Positions 32,035-40,299 are shown, counted from the first letter of the stretch. The stretch is DNA of 64,000 bases from Afipia clevelandensis ATCC 49720 (GCF_000336555.1 NZ_KB375281.1:1785578-1849577), one strand, 5' to 3'. Made by a program: numbers and translations. The notes: generated by a model not told the origin, from the sequence alone.

Positions 32035-32229
32035 ATGAGCGGACCAAAGCCACAAACCGAAAAGACACTCAACATAATTCGCGGCAAGAATCTTGTCGGC
32101 GCGGCGACGAAAGAGGACATCCTAAAGGTTTTCGAGCACGTCGATGCGCTTGAAGCGTTTCTGGATGACAACGAGCAAGATGACCAATTTGGCACCGAAG
32201 GTTGGCGTCACGCTATCGGCCTCGACTGA
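32035..32229 (+). CDS. Small phage protein, 64 aa
   Basis: GGAGATTGAG precedes the ATG. MSGPKPQTEKTLNIIRGKNL, then ATKEDILKVFEHVDALEAFL and an acidic end. Helical, unknown function. Confidence 0.6.
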   Translation: MSGPKPQTEKTLNIIRGKNLVGAATKEDILKVFEHVDALEAFLDDNEQDDQFGTEGWRHAIGLD

Positions 32230-32257
32230 AGCAATCACACAGCCAACGGAGATATCC

Positions 32258-32611
32258 ATGAGCGTTCAGTGCAACACTTACGTTTTGATCGGTACATCGT
32301 TTCCATATGACACCTTTAGCGAAGACGACATGTATGAAAAGCTGGAGCCGTTCATGGATAACCCATTCAAAGGCATACACCATCACAACGGGATTTGCAT
32401 CCTGAGCGACGGCATGAATGGAGAGTATTTTATTGTCGGGCGGGTCCTTGCCAAGAGCGCTAATCACGATGGCTTGGTCGCGCCGCTGGTAGTTCGTATG
32501 ACGGACGCTGAGCGTTCTGAGGTGAAGTACGACATTAAGCACGCGCTTGGTTCGCTGGTCACCCTGCCCGATTTCGATGTGACTCCGATCGTAGTGAGCC
32601 ACTACCGTTGA
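32258..32611 (+). CDS. Phage protein, 117 aa
   Basis: GGAGATATCC precedes the ATG at 32258; the longer frame overlaps the previous gene. MSVQCNTYVLIGTSFPYDTF, then ICILSDGMNGEYFIVGRVLA, is a plausible globular alpha/beta protein. No family recognised. The large opposite frame (32,213-33,100) is a shadow. Confidence 0.65.
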   Translation: MSVQCNTYVLIGTSFPYDTFSEDDMYEKLEPFMDNPFKGIHHHNGICILSDGMNGEYFIVGRVLAKSANHDGLVAPLVVRMTDAERSEVKYDIKHALGSLVTLPDFDVTPIVVSHYR

Positions 32612-32677
32612 CGGACTTAGTGTTTGACCCCTCGTAGTCCCCGATCCCCGCAATCTGCGAACCTTGGCTGAATCAAA

Positions 32678-33088
32678 ATGACCCATCCTTCGGTGAATAG
32701 TATTGTGGAGAGGTTGGAGCCTTGTCCGTTTTGTGGAGGGAAGGCTGAGTTTGAGAACCTCGTATTTGAGGCCGTCGTGCGGTGCGAGGATTGCTACGCA
32801 ACCTTGGTTCGCGCTCATGACGCCAAGGCAGACACCGGGGTCGAAACTGTCGTTTCGGCTTGGAATACTCGTGCCGCAGAATCCTCCCTCTCCCGAATAA
32901 AGGCTGAGACGATTGAGGAATGTGCGAGGGTGGCGGAAAACCCCGGCTTCATCGGGGCGCAGGATACAGACTGGGACTTGGGCGTGAACTTCGCAAAGAC
33001 ATTCATCGCCTCCGCCATCCGCTCTCTTGGTTCTACGGGTGGAGGAGATGCAGAAGAAGGCTCCACTCAGAAGGATGGATCGCGATGA
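32678..33088 (+). CDS. Lar-like restriction alleviation zinc protein
   Basis: 136 residues. LEPCPFCGGKAEF and VRCEDCYATLV supply the four Cys of a zinc ribbon, and VVSAWNTRAAESS completes the Lar-type motif. The second half (RIKAETIEECARVAENPGFI) is a separate helical module common in phage proteins. The tail GDAEEGSTQKD is encoded by a linker. Lar of prophage Rac reduces EcoK restriction; the same role here is inferred. Confidence 0.8.
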   Translation: MTHPSVNSIVERLEPCPFCGGKAEFENLVFEAVVRCEDCYATLVRAHDAKADTGVETVVSAWNTRAAESSLSRIKAETIEECARVAENPGFIGAQDTDWDLGVNFAKTFIASAIRSLGSTGGGDAEEGSTQKDGSR

Positions 33089-33339
33089 CCGATAGCACAC
33101 GTACTGAGTTTTGCTGCGATGAGTTTGCCGAGCAGGCTGGCGCTGTGAAATCGCTTGCTGGCGGCGGCTTCATGTATCCCGCTGAAATGCGCCCGCTGTC
33201 GCAATTCGAGTGCGACGATGGCGATGGAACATGGAGCATCAATGGGTGCTGCGGCGGCGGATGCTACGTCGTTACGAATATGATGTTCTGCCCGTATTGC
33301 GGAACGAAGGTGGCGCGGCAAGAACGGAGCGCAAAATGA
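33085..33339 (+). CDS. Zinc-ribbon phage protein, 84 aa
   Basis: MTDSTRTEFCCDEFAEQAGA, then GCCGGGCYVVTNMMFCPYCG. The CPYC knuckle and a CCGGGC segment give several zinc ligands. The ATG overlaps the Lar-like stop. Its N-terminal codons contain the linker CACGTACTGAGTTTT (33,098-33,112). Confidence 0.65.
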   Translation: MTDSTRTEFCCDEFAEQAGAVKSLAGGGFMYPAEMRPLSQFECDDGDGTWSINGCCGGGCYVVTNMMFCPYCGTKVARQERSAK

Positions 33340-33599
33340 TCCGGGCACTGATCGAGATTGAGGGCAAGGATGACTGGGAGCATTCGCGCCAGTTAGAAGC
33401 AGCGCTCGGGAAACTTGGCTTTGAGCCAAAGAAGTCAGAAGACGATATCCGTTGGCAGCGTGACCTTTGGGCCGCCCTCAACGAGGAAGGCATCGACATA
33501 CGGAAGTTGGTCGAGGCTTACCGCCAGAAAGTTAACTCAGTGACGGAACGAACTGACGGCGAAGAAAAGAGCCTTGTACGCAACTTGGCTGAACCATGA
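33336..33599 (+). CDS. Small phage protein, 87 aa
   Basis: ATGA overlaps at both ends (33336 and 33596). MIRALIEIEGKDDWEHSRQL, then GKLGFEPKKSEDDIRWQRDL; mostly helical and charged. Unknown function. Confidence 0.6.
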   Translation: MIRALIEIEGKDDWEHSRQLEAALGKLGFEPKKSEDDIRWQRDLWAALNEEGIDIRKLVEAYRQKVNSVTERTDGEEKSLVRNLAEP

Positions 33600-33997
33600 C
33601 CCGCGCCCTTTCCAAATCACGCACTGTTCCCCGCCGTGGATTGTCACGGGAGGAAGCTGAAGCGGCTTGCACTGGCGTCGAGACGCTTATCTATTTTGTC
33701 CGGGCGGGAGAATTCATCAAGATCGGACATTCTAAGAATTGGCGCGCCCGCGTATCTCAAATGCAGGTTGGGTCGCCGTATACGATCCAGCCCTTACTTG
33801 TTCTGCCAGGAGATTGCGAGATGGAGGTAAAGCTCCACGTCCGCTTCTATAGAGATCGCTTCCGAGGCGAATGGTTTCACAATAGCCCGGCAATCCTATC
33901 GTATATCAAAGACAACTTGCACTTATGCATTGTCGCCTCTGGCGTAGAAGCCGTCATACCTGTCCTAACGTGGACCTCAAAGGAGGTTATCCTTTGA
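33596..33997 (+). CDS. T5orf172/MUG113-type GIY-YIG nuclease
   Basis: 133 residues. IYFVRAGEFIKIGHSKNWRA replaces GIY-YIG with the variant used by the T5orf172/MUG113 family, followed by RVSQMQVGSPYTIQPLLVLP and EMEVKLHVRFYRDRFRGEWF with the conserved Glu and Arg. It should be a small DNA nuclease. The end codes an AAAGGAGG ribosome site for the next gene. Confidence 0.8.
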   Translation: MTRALSKSRTVPRRGLSREEAEAACTGVETLIYFVRAGEFIKIGHSKNWRARVSQMQVGSPYTIQPLLVLPGDCEMEVKLHVRFYRDRFRGEWFHNSPAILSYIKDNLHLCIVASGVEAVIPVLTWTSKEVIL

Positions 33998-34338
33998 CAG
34001 CCATCCCCGAGATCACCACGCCAGAAGCCCTAGCCAAACGCCTTGGCTGGTCGGAAAGACGTGTGCGCGAGAAGGCGCGAGCACTTGGCGCATGCCGCAT
34101 TTTAGGCAATCGTATGATCCTCACCCAGACTGACGTAGACGCCATCCTAGAGGCAACCCGGCCATGCCCCTCACCATCTATCGACGCGGCAAAATCTGGC
34201 ACTACCGTGGCCACGTTGCCGGGCGGAGACTTCGCGGCTCTACAGGCTCTGCGATCAAGGAAGTCGCCCAGCAGGTCGCCGCGTCCATCGAAAGCAAATA
34301 CTGGAAAGGTCATCTTAATGGACCGTCAGCGGTCCTGA
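33994..34338 (+). CDS. Excisionase-like HTH protein
   Basis: TTG start at 33994, preceded by a strong AAAGGAGG and overlapping the previous stop (TTGA). Residues 1-55 are a MerR/excisionase winged HTH: TTPEALAKRLGWSERRVREK, then RILGNRMILTQTDVDAIL. The C-terminal 50 residues are Ser/Pro/Lys-rich and overlap the integrase start by 175 bases. Position next to the integrase supports a role in excision. Confidence 0.7.
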   Translation: MTAIPEITTPEALAKRLGWSERRVREKARALGACRILGNRMILTQTDVDAILEATRPCPSPSIDAAKSGTTVATLPGGDFAALQALRSRKSPSRSPRPSKANTGKVILMDRQRS

Positions 34339-35165
34339 CCTTCGCCCAAGCCGCGATCCTTTATCGCAAGGCTGGCAAGCCAACCAGGTTCCTCGATAAG
34401 GTCGAGGACTACTGGAAGGACACGACCGTAAAGGACATCACCTCAGGTGCAATTCGGGCCGGTGCAAAGGCCGCCTATCCGAAGGCAATGGCTTCTACTA
34501 GGAACAGGCAATTCATCGTCGCCACTCAAGCCATCATCAATCACGCGGCGGAATCGGAGCTTTGTCCGCATATCCGGGTCAAACGCTTCCCGATTGATAA
34601 ACGGCTCAAAGAGCCTGTCACGATGGAGTGGGTTCAGGCCTTCATGAAGGCGAGCACGCCGCACCTTGGCGCTCTGGCATTGTTTATGTTCCTGACGGGA
34701 GCGCGTGTCTCAGAGGCGTTGGCCGTGGTTCGCGATGACCTGGACCTCGCCAAACGAACGGTGCTCATCAAGCAGAGCAAGCTGGGGAACGAGCGCAGAG
34801 CGCACCTACCGCAGCCGCTGGTAGTGGCACTGGCAAACCTCCAAGAGGTGAAGGGTCGACCGCTGTTCTGGTACACAGACAGGCGCAACATTGTTCGCGT
34901 TTGGAGAGCCGCCTGTAAGCGCGCCGGGATCAAGGTGCTTTCTCCGCACTCATGCCGTCACGGCTTTGCTACGGCCCTCCTGCACCGTGGGATCGACCCT
35001 ATAACGGTCGCCAAGCTAGGCGGCTGGAAGTCGCCGCAACACGTCTTTGCGACCTACGGCCACGCTCGGGATGACCTGACACTGACGGATATGATTACTG
35101 ACGCACCAGTGACACAGCGGGCAAAGAGAAATACGACTAAGGCCCGTAAATTGGGCATTTCTTGA
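34164..35165 (+). CDS. int: Tyrosine recombinase (phage integrase)
   Basis: 333 residues. N-terminal arm and core-binding parts (1-150) precede the catalytic domain with R181 (TGARVSE), K206 (KQSKLGNERRAHLP), H262-S-C-R265 (SPHSCRHGFATALLH), W288 (LGGWKS) and the nucleophile Y298 (FATYGHA), all present. It should integrate and, with the upstream excisionase-like protein, excise the phage. Its position marks the right end of the prophage. Confidence 0.95.
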   Translation: MPLTIYRRGKIWHYRGHVAGRRLRGSTGSAIKEVAQQVAASIESKYWKGHLNGPSAVLTFAQAAILYRKAGKPTRFLDKVEDYWKDTTVKDITSGAIRAGAKAAYPKAMASTRNRQFIVATQAIINHAAESELCPHIRVKRFPIDKRLKEPVTMEWVQAFMKASTPHLGALALFMFLTGARVSEALAVVRDDLDLAKRTVLIKQSKLGNERRAHLPQPLVVALANLQEVKGRPLFWYTDRRNIVRVWRAACKRAGIKVLSPHSCRHGFATALLHRGIDPITVAKLGGWKSPQHVFATYGHARDDLTLTDMITDAPVTQRAKRNTTKARKLGIS

Positions 35166-35237
35166 ATTTGCCAACACTCCTGATGAGGGCCGCGATCGTT
35201 TGCAGTCGCGGCCACCCCATGATTTTGGGAACAGTGC
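35166..35237. other. Prophage right boundary region
   Basis: 72 bases between integrase and the first chromosomal gene. It holds a perfect GGCCGCGA/TCGCGGCC hairpin (35,188-35,213). The attachment core cannot be fixed because the left end of the prophage is outside the window; no tRNA gene is present here. Confidence 0.35.
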
Positions 35238-36332
35238 ATGCTAACGTCCAACGCAACGGGGGGCGAATTCTTGGAACGGCGAAACGAAGCTCTGGACGGA
35301 CTTCGCGGATACGCAGCGCTTGCGGTCGCGGTCTTCCATACCGTACTCGGCATCGACCCCGCGCTGATCGCGCGCGTTCAGGAACAGGATTACTCCAGCC
35401 TCGCTGGAGTCTATGACCGGCTCAACTGGGTTGTCCTCCGCACTTTCAACGGATCGGTTGCGGTCGCCATCTTCTTTACTCTCAGCGGAGCGGTTTTATT
35501 CGACAGCCTGCGCCGTGTGAACGGTTCTCCCGTAAAACTGTCAGCCGTCTTTCTGCTCCGCAGATTTCTGCGAATTTATCCGGCCTTGATTGTTTGTCTG
35601 GCCGTGATGACTGGCGCATTTGTAATGTTCGGGATTCCGGTTTCGATGGAAGGGTTCATCGCAAATGCCCTGCTTCATTCCTTTCCCATCAACGGCGCGA
35701 CATGGACATTAGCCGTCGAAATGCTGGCGGCTCCGGCAATTCTGGTTGCCTTCGCCGGCTATTTACTGGGACGGGAAACCGGGCTCCTTCTCGCGGGCAT
35801 TGCCATTGCCCTCTTTCTGAACATCAAGGGTCTGGCAATGGGGCCGATCAAGGTCTTCTGGCCGTATTTTCTGATTGGAATGCTGATACCGACGAGGATC
35901 GGCGGCGCCGTTGCCCGGATCATGCCTCGTCACAGCGGGTGGATCATTATGATCGTCCTGCTTTATTTCTCCGGCCCGACAACCGAGAAGGTTTGCTGCG
36001 GCCTTCTCATAGCATCTCTTTACCATGGCAGCAGCGGCGCTCTTGGCGATGTTCTGCAACGCCCGGAGGCGGTGTTTCTCGGCCGGATCAGCTACAGCTT
36101 CTATCTGTACAATGTCATGTTTCTCGAGATCATCTGCAGCCATCTGCGCGGCACGGCGCAGGCGACAGCTTTTCCGCTTGAAACGGGACTTGTGATGTCC
36201 GTTGTCGTGATCGTGCTCACCATTCCGGTCGCATATGCCTCGATGAAATGGATCGAGGAGCCGTTCAACAGGCTCGGCAGGGCCGCTCGCGGCACAGTCG
36301 CCGGAGCAGCGAGAGGTAATGCGCTTGTTTGA
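35238..36332 (+). CDS. Acyltransferase 3 family membrane protein (OafA/YrhL-like)
   Basis: 364 residues with about ten membrane helices. The catalytic start (NEALDGLRGYAALAVAVFHT) has the RGYAAL and His of the family, and LLRRFLRIYPALIVC is the second conserved block. Such enzymes transfer acetyl or other acyl groups to surface polysaccharides or lipids. It directly follows the prophage end, so its upstream region may be prophage-derived. Confidence 0.85.
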   Translation: MLTSNATGGEFLERRNEALDGLRGYAALAVAVFHTVLGIDPALIARVQEQDYSSLAGVYDRLNWVVLRTFNGSVAVAIFFTLSGAVLFDSLRRVNGSPVKLSAVFLLRRFLRIYPALIVCLAVMTGAFVMFGIPVSMEGFIANALLHSFPINGATWTLAVEMLAAPAILVAFAGYLLGRETGLLLAGIAIALFLNIKGLAMGPIKVFWPYFLIGMLIPTRIGGAVARIMPRHSGWIIMIVLLYFSGPTTEKVCCGLLIASLYHGSSGALGDVLQRPEAVFLGRISYSFYLYNVMFLEIICSHLRGTAQATAFPLETGLVMSVVVIVLTIPVAYASMKWIEEPFNRLGRAARGTVAGAARGNALV

Positions 36333-36444
36333 TCCATCGGGGTAACCATTTGATCACCTTGAAGGGCGAATGACGCGACTGTGGTTGGTTGGGTAACGAT
36401 CACTGACCTATCTAGGGGCAGGATTTCTCAGGCGGCCCGCTCGC

Positions 36445-37593
36445 ATGCTTCTCGATCAGCTTTCCATTCTTGTCGCCATCGGCTTTTCGGGCGCCTCGCT
36501 TGGCCTGACATTCTTCATGATGTGGGCAATCGGACGGTCCGAGACTCATCTCTTGATGTGGGCGATTGCCCTTGCATTGATCGTCGTCGGCGTCGCCCTC
36601 TTCGGCACAGTGGTCGAGAATTACAATGCGACATTCTTGCTGGTCTCGTTTTTGTTCCTGATTGCGGGATTTGGACTGCTTCATGCAGGCTGTGCCCGGT
36701 TCTGTTCCGGCCAGACCGACTGGACCACGACGACCGTCTGCACCACGATTTTCTGTCTCCTGACCGCGAAGGCTTTCGCGCTGGGTTACTCGGGCGTCGG
36801 AACCATGATCGGCAACGTCGCCATCGGCATTCTTCTTGTCATGACAGGACGCCACTACTGGCGGGCACGGTCGGAATCTCCGCTTCTCATGACGGCCAAC
36901 ACCGTTTTCTGTGCCATCACCGCCGCATCGTTCATCGCGTGTGGCTACGCGCTCGCCGAGCAGGGACAACTCATCCTGACCTCGCGGCCTGCCAACTGGG
37001 CGGAAGAGATCAATTCGATTGTCGCGGTCGCGGGATTGAGCGGGATGGGCGCACTCTCCCTCACCCTCAACCAGATGCGGATCGCGAACGGCCACAAATC
37101 AGACGCCATGAAAGATGCCCTGACCGGCCTGCTCAACCGGCGCGCGCTTCTCGACAATCCGCAGGAGATCGCACCCGCCGGAACGGCTGTGGTGATGATG
37201 GATCTGGATTACTTCAAGGCCATCAATGACCGCTTCGGACACGATTCCGGCGACCGGATTCTGATGGCCTTCGCCGACGTGATTCACGCCAACATCCGGG
37301 CCAACGACCTGGCCGCGCGCATGGGCGGCGAGGAATTCTGCATCATCATGCCGGACTCGACGCCAAAATCATCTGCGGCCGTTGCCGACCGCATCCGGTC
37401 GCAGATCGAAGCGACATCGGTTCAGACCGTTAGCGGGCCGGTGCGCGCAACCGTCAGCGCAGGCATTGCGGTTCGCTCGACCGAGCCGGAAACGATGCAA
37501 TCCTTGCTGAACAGAGCCGACGCCGCGCTCTATGAGGCCAAGGCGTCGGGGCGCAACCGCGTCGAGATTTCCAGCTTCAGCCTCGCCGCGTAA
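36445..37593 (+). CDS. Membrane-bound diguanylate cyclase
   Basis: 382 residues. Residues 1-200 hold about six or seven membrane helices. The GGDEF domain has DALTGLLNRRALLDNPQEIA, DLDYFKAINDRFGHDSGDRI and a GGEEF active site at 294-298. An RxxD inhibitory site (RAND, 285-288) is exactly five residues before it, so product inhibition by c-di-GMP is expected. It probably influences the motility-to-biofilm switch. Confidence 0.92.
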   Translation: MLLDQLSILVAIGFSGASLGLTFFMMWAIGRSETHLLMWAIALALIVVGVALFGTVVENYNATFLLVSFLFLIAGFGLLHAGCARFCSGQTDWTTTTVCTTIFCLLTAKAFALGYSGVGTMIGNVAIGILLVMTGRHYWRARSESPLLMTANTVFCAITAASFIACGYALAEQGQLILTSRPANWAEEINSIVAVAGLSGMGALSLTLNQMRIANGHKSDAMKDALTGLLNRRALLDNPQEIAPAGTAVVMMDLDYFKAINDRFGHDSGDRILMAFADVIHANIRANDLAARMGGEEFCIIMPDSTPKSSAAVADRIRSQIEATSVQTVSGPVRATVSAGIAVRSTEPETMQSLLNRADAALYEAKASGRNRVEISSFSLAA

Positions 37594-37605
37594 TGTCGCG
37601 GGACG

Positions 37606-38418
37606 CTACCGCTTTCCCTGCACCTTCTGATAAATATACGACGGATCGAAACCGCCGATGGCGGTCAGCTTGCTCCAGTTTTTCACGATCAGCCTGCCTC
37701 CGCTCCAGTCGGCCGCGCCGCTTCTGCGCAGCTTCTGCAGGTTCCGGTTCACCGTGGCGATCGACATGCCGAGCGTTTCTCCCAACTGCGTCTGATTGAG
37801 CGGCAACGCGCAGGCGCCGCCACGAACCAGATCGACCGCGTTGGCCCGATAGTAGAGTTCGGCGAAAAAGTGGGCGAGCCGCGCCGCGCCATGCCGGCTG
37901 CTGTTGTTGGTGATGGTCATCCGGAAAATCGCAGCGTCGATCAGGGTCTCGCGCCAGACCACGAAGCCGATCTGCGGACGCTCCTTGAACAGCTTGAAGA
38001 GTTCCTGATGCGGAATCGAATAGACCGACGCGCGCCCCATCGCACAAATCGAATGGTCCATGTGATCGAGGAACAATCCCTGCGCGTCGGCCCAGTCTCC
38101 CGCGATGTGAAGCGAGATGTACTGCCGTTTGCCGTCGCTCATCGTGTGATAGCGTCCAAGCATTCCTTCATCCACGATGGCGCAGGATGTTGCCTTGTCG
38201 CCCTGACGGCAGAAATCATCGCCTGCCGACATTTCGCGGTAGGTGAAACTGAGCTTGCGGACCGCGCTCACGTCTTGGGCATCGAGCCGTGAGTGCAACT
38301 TCAGTTTTCTGAGCAATGCATCGGGTGGCGCCATGTCCACCAACGCGCTCAGGGCGCTTTGGTTCTTTATCAAATGATAAAGCTCGGGATTTTTGAGCCG
38401 ATATAGTGCGCCCATCAT
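37606..38418 (-). CDS. Crp/Fnr family transcription regulator
   Basis: 270 residues. The cyclic-nucleotide-like fold (REMSAGDDFCRQGDKATSCA, then SLHIAGDWADAQGLFLDHMD) is followed by a winged HTH with LPLNQTQLGETLGMSIATVN and RNLQKLRRSGAADWSG. It has no Fnr iron-sulphur Cys cluster. The target genes are unknown. A clockwise pair with the c-di-GMP gene is convergent, 12 bases apart. Confidence 0.88.
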   Translation of the reverse strand: MMGALYRLKNPELYHLIKNQSALSALVDMAPPDALLRKLKLHSRLDAQDVSAVRKLSFTYREMSAGDDFCRQGDKATSCAIVDEGMLGRYHTMSDGKRQYISLHIAGDWADAQGLFLDHMDHSICAMGRASVYSIPHQELFKLFKERPQIGFVVWRETLIDAAIFRMTITNNSSRHGAARLAHFFAELYYRANAVDLVRGGACALPLNQTQLGETLGMSIATVNRNLQKLRRSGAADWSGGRLIVKNWSKLTAIGGFDPSYIYQKVQGKR

Positions 38419-38434
38419 CAGATCATGGATCAGA

Positions 38435-38620
38435 ATGACCAGGCGAACGGACCCGGCTCAGGAATGGAAAGCGATGGCGGCGGACCTGCGCGCCAAGGCT
38501 GCGCTGTTGTCACCGGGCCCCGAGCGCGAGGCGATTCTGAAGAAGGCACGCCAGCTTGAAACCGCGTCTCACATGGACGACTGGGCGTCGTCTCCCGGCT
38601 TGCGCCCACCAAAGCCGTGA
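38435..38620 (+). CDS. Small conserved protein, 61 aa
   Basis: Start at MTRRTDPAQEWKAMAADLRA; an upstream ATG is possible. Helical, with LLSPGPEREAILKKARQLET. This kind of small protein is conserved in Nitrobacteraceae. It is divergent from the Crp-like gene, which starts 17 bases away. Confidence 0.6.
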   Translation: MTRRTDPAQEWKAMAADLRAKAALLSPGPEREAILKKARQLETASHMDDWASSPGLRPPKP

Positions 38621-38624
38621 ACTC

Positions 38625-38822
38625 ATGAGACGCCCGACAAAGACAAGCTGGTCCGCGGAGGATATCGAGCGCCTCAAGGCTCATGTTGCAGCCGGCGGCT
38701 CCGCAGCGCGCGCCGCGAGCATTTTCAAGCGCACGATACTGGCGGTGAAACAGGTCGCGCGCCGCGAGGGATGTCCCTTTCCTCACGACTACAGCATCCG
38801 CCGAAAGATGCGAGCTGACTGA
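38625..38822 (+). CDS. Small SANT/Myb-like HTH protein, 65 aa
   Basis: ATG at 38625, four bases after the previous stop. MRRPTKTSWSAEDIERLKAH, then AGGSAARAASIFKRTILAVK has the W-S-x-E-D...L...GGS...A pattern of small SANT/GcrA-like HTH domains. The basic end follows (VARREGCPF). Probably DNA-binding. Confidence 0.65.
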   Translation: MRRPTKTSWSAEDIERLKAHVAAGGSAARAASIFKRTILAVKQVARREGCPFPHDYSIRRKMRAD

Positions 38823-38926
38823 TCAGATCGGCACCAATCTGAACGGCCATTCATCAAAATCTTCAGATCGCACCCGGAACATCCACCGCTCGCTGCCGTT
38901 CTTCTCACCCTACAAGAGGAGAGACG

Positions 38927-39151
38927 ATGAAAAAATTTGCTTATGTTGTTGCAGCCGCTGCGGCACTCGCTTTCACGGCCCCGATTGCCGCCAGCGCGCA
39001 GACCGTCGTGATCAAGGAGCGCGGAATGCACCATCATCACGGCTATCGCAATTCGCACGCCTACATGCACCGCGACCGCGGCTGGCATCGCGGCCACCAC
39101 AAGAAGGTGATTGTGATCAAGCGCGGTCACCGCCATCACCATCACTGGTAA
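38927..39151 (+). CDS. Secreted histidine-rich small protein, 74 aa
   Basis: Signal peptide MKKFAYVVAAAAALAFTAPI with cleavage near ASAQT. The mature part has many His and Arg (MHHHHGYRNSHAYMHRDRGW, then RGHRHHHHW). GAGGAGAGACG precedes the start. It may bind metals or polyphosphate in the periplasm. A strong terminator follows. Confidence 0.75.
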   Translation: MKKFAYVVAAAAALAFTAPIAASAQTVVIKERGMHHHHGYRNSHAYMHRDRGWHRGHHKKVIVIKRGHRHHHHW

Positions 39152-39161
39152 TCGCAGACAA

Positions 39162-39203
39162 TAAAAAGCCCGGTGACTTTTGGTCGCCGGGCTTTTTATT
39201 TAT
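39162..39203. terminator. Bidirectional terminator
   Basis: AAAAAGCCCGGTGAC and GTCGCCGGGCTTTTT (one G-T type mismatch in the middle) with A- and T-tracts on both sides. It serves the His-rich gene on the plus strand and dksA on the minus strand. Confidence 0.92.
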
Positions 39204-39223
39204 GTCATTCATGATGCGAGCGG

Positions 39224-39634
39224 CTATTCGTCGCGATAAACCTTCTCGCGCTTCTCGTGGCGCTCCTGCGCTTCGACTGACAATGTCGCGATGGGGCGGG
39301 CTTCCAGCCGCTTCAGCGAAATCGGCTCGCCGGTCTCTTCGCAATAGCCGTAGGTGTTATCCTCGATCCGCTGGAGGGCGGCGTCGATCTTGGAAATCAG
39401 CTTGCGCTGCCGGTCGCGCGCGCGAAGCTCGATGGCGCGATCGGTCTCCGATGACGCGCGGTCGGCAAGATCAGGATGATTGACGTTTTCTTCCTGAAGC
39501 TGCTGAAGCGTGGTCTTGGATTCCCGAAGGATCTCATCCTTCCAGTCGAGCAGCTTGCGGCGGAAATACTCCCGCTGCCGCTCGTTCATGAAAGGCTCTT
39601 TTTCAGAGGGCCTGTAGTTCTTCAACTTTTCCAA
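39224..39634 (-). CDS. dksA: DksA, RNA polymerase secondary-channel regulator
   Basis: NYRPSEKEPFMNERQREYF, then ENVNHPDLADRASSETDRAI and GYCEETGEPISLKRLEARPI. This is the alphaproteobacterial DksA with one Cys in place of the four-Cys zinc finger. The conserved NYRP..EPF precedes the first ATG, so a TTG at 39634 is chosen; the ATG at 39589 is the alternative. It works with ppGpp on rRNA and stress promoters. Confidence 0.9.
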   Translation of the reverse strand: MEKLKNYRPSEKEPFMNERQREYFRRKLLDWKDEILRESKTTLQQLQEENVNHPDLADRASSETDRAIELRARDRQRKLISKIDAALQRIEDNTYGYCEETGEPISLKRLEARPIATLSVEAQERHEKREKVYRDE

Positions 39635-39807
39635 GTGCGGTCCATGTCGACGTACAAGGCGGACGGAAAATGCCCGTTCGCGCCGCAGCTTATATAGCGA
39701 CGCCTTGTGACAGACAATATCGCGGGGGGGCCGAAAATCCCCGGAATCCCCGCCCAAAATACCAATCCACAGGGAACCTTGCCGGGCTTTTGCGGCCCCT
39801 GAATGCC

Positions 39808-40227
39808 CTAGCCGCCGGCGGACTGGCCGGCCTTGGCCAGTTCGACCTCCACCCGCAGCTCGATTTCGGACAGCACCTGATCGAGGCCGGGATCGCCCGA
39901 GGTGACCTTCAGATCGGCCGCTGCAGTGCGCAAACGGGCCACGGTACCGGCATCGAAGGCTCCGGCCAGCAGCCCGATCTTGAGGTCGTCCAGCACATCG
40001 AGGGCGGTCCGGCCGCGGGCGACCGAGCGGCGGCGCCGTTCGGTGGAATCCTCGACACCCTGCATTGCCAGCAGCGCATCAATACTGCCGGCGGCACGGG
40101 GCGGAGCTGAGGAGCGGGTTTCGGCGGCCGTGCTGATGTCACCGAGGGAAAATGTGGTCGAGCCCGACCGCCGGGTATTCGCCGACGGCGAGGCCAGATT
40201 GGCTCCATTCGGTCCGTAGATTCGCAT
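39808..40227 (-). CDS. fliX: Flagellar assembly regulator FliX
   Basis: 139 residues. Begins MRIYGPNGANLASPSANTRR and ends with the helical GLDQVLSEIELRVEVELAKA. In Caulobacter FliX links assembly of the class II structure to FlbD activation of sigma-54 promoters. Here it is divergent from flgI, as in other alphaproteobacteria. Confidence 0.88.
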   Translation of the reverse strand: MRIYGPNGANLASPSANTRRSGSTTFSLGDISTAAETRSSAPPRAAGSIDALLAMQGVEDSTERRRRSVARGRTALDVLDDLKIGLLAGAFDAGTVARLRTAAADLKVTSGDPGLDQVLSEIELRVEVELAKAGQSAGG

Positions 40228-40299
40228 CGTGCCGATCTCTCTGCGCAGCGTCTCTCGGCCTCATGCCGGTCCGTGAGCCTGCAGCCTCAAAGTGCGACG

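Noticed and set aside
32213-33100. A 295-codon minus-strand frame
   Set aside because: Runs opposite three supported plus-strand genes with ribosome sites, including the Lar-like gene.
1-35200. CRISPR arrays, insertion sequences and endolysin/holin genes
   Set aside because: Looked for and not seen. The linker blocks of the array are too few and irregular for CRISPR; no transposase is present; lysis genes are probably left of the window.
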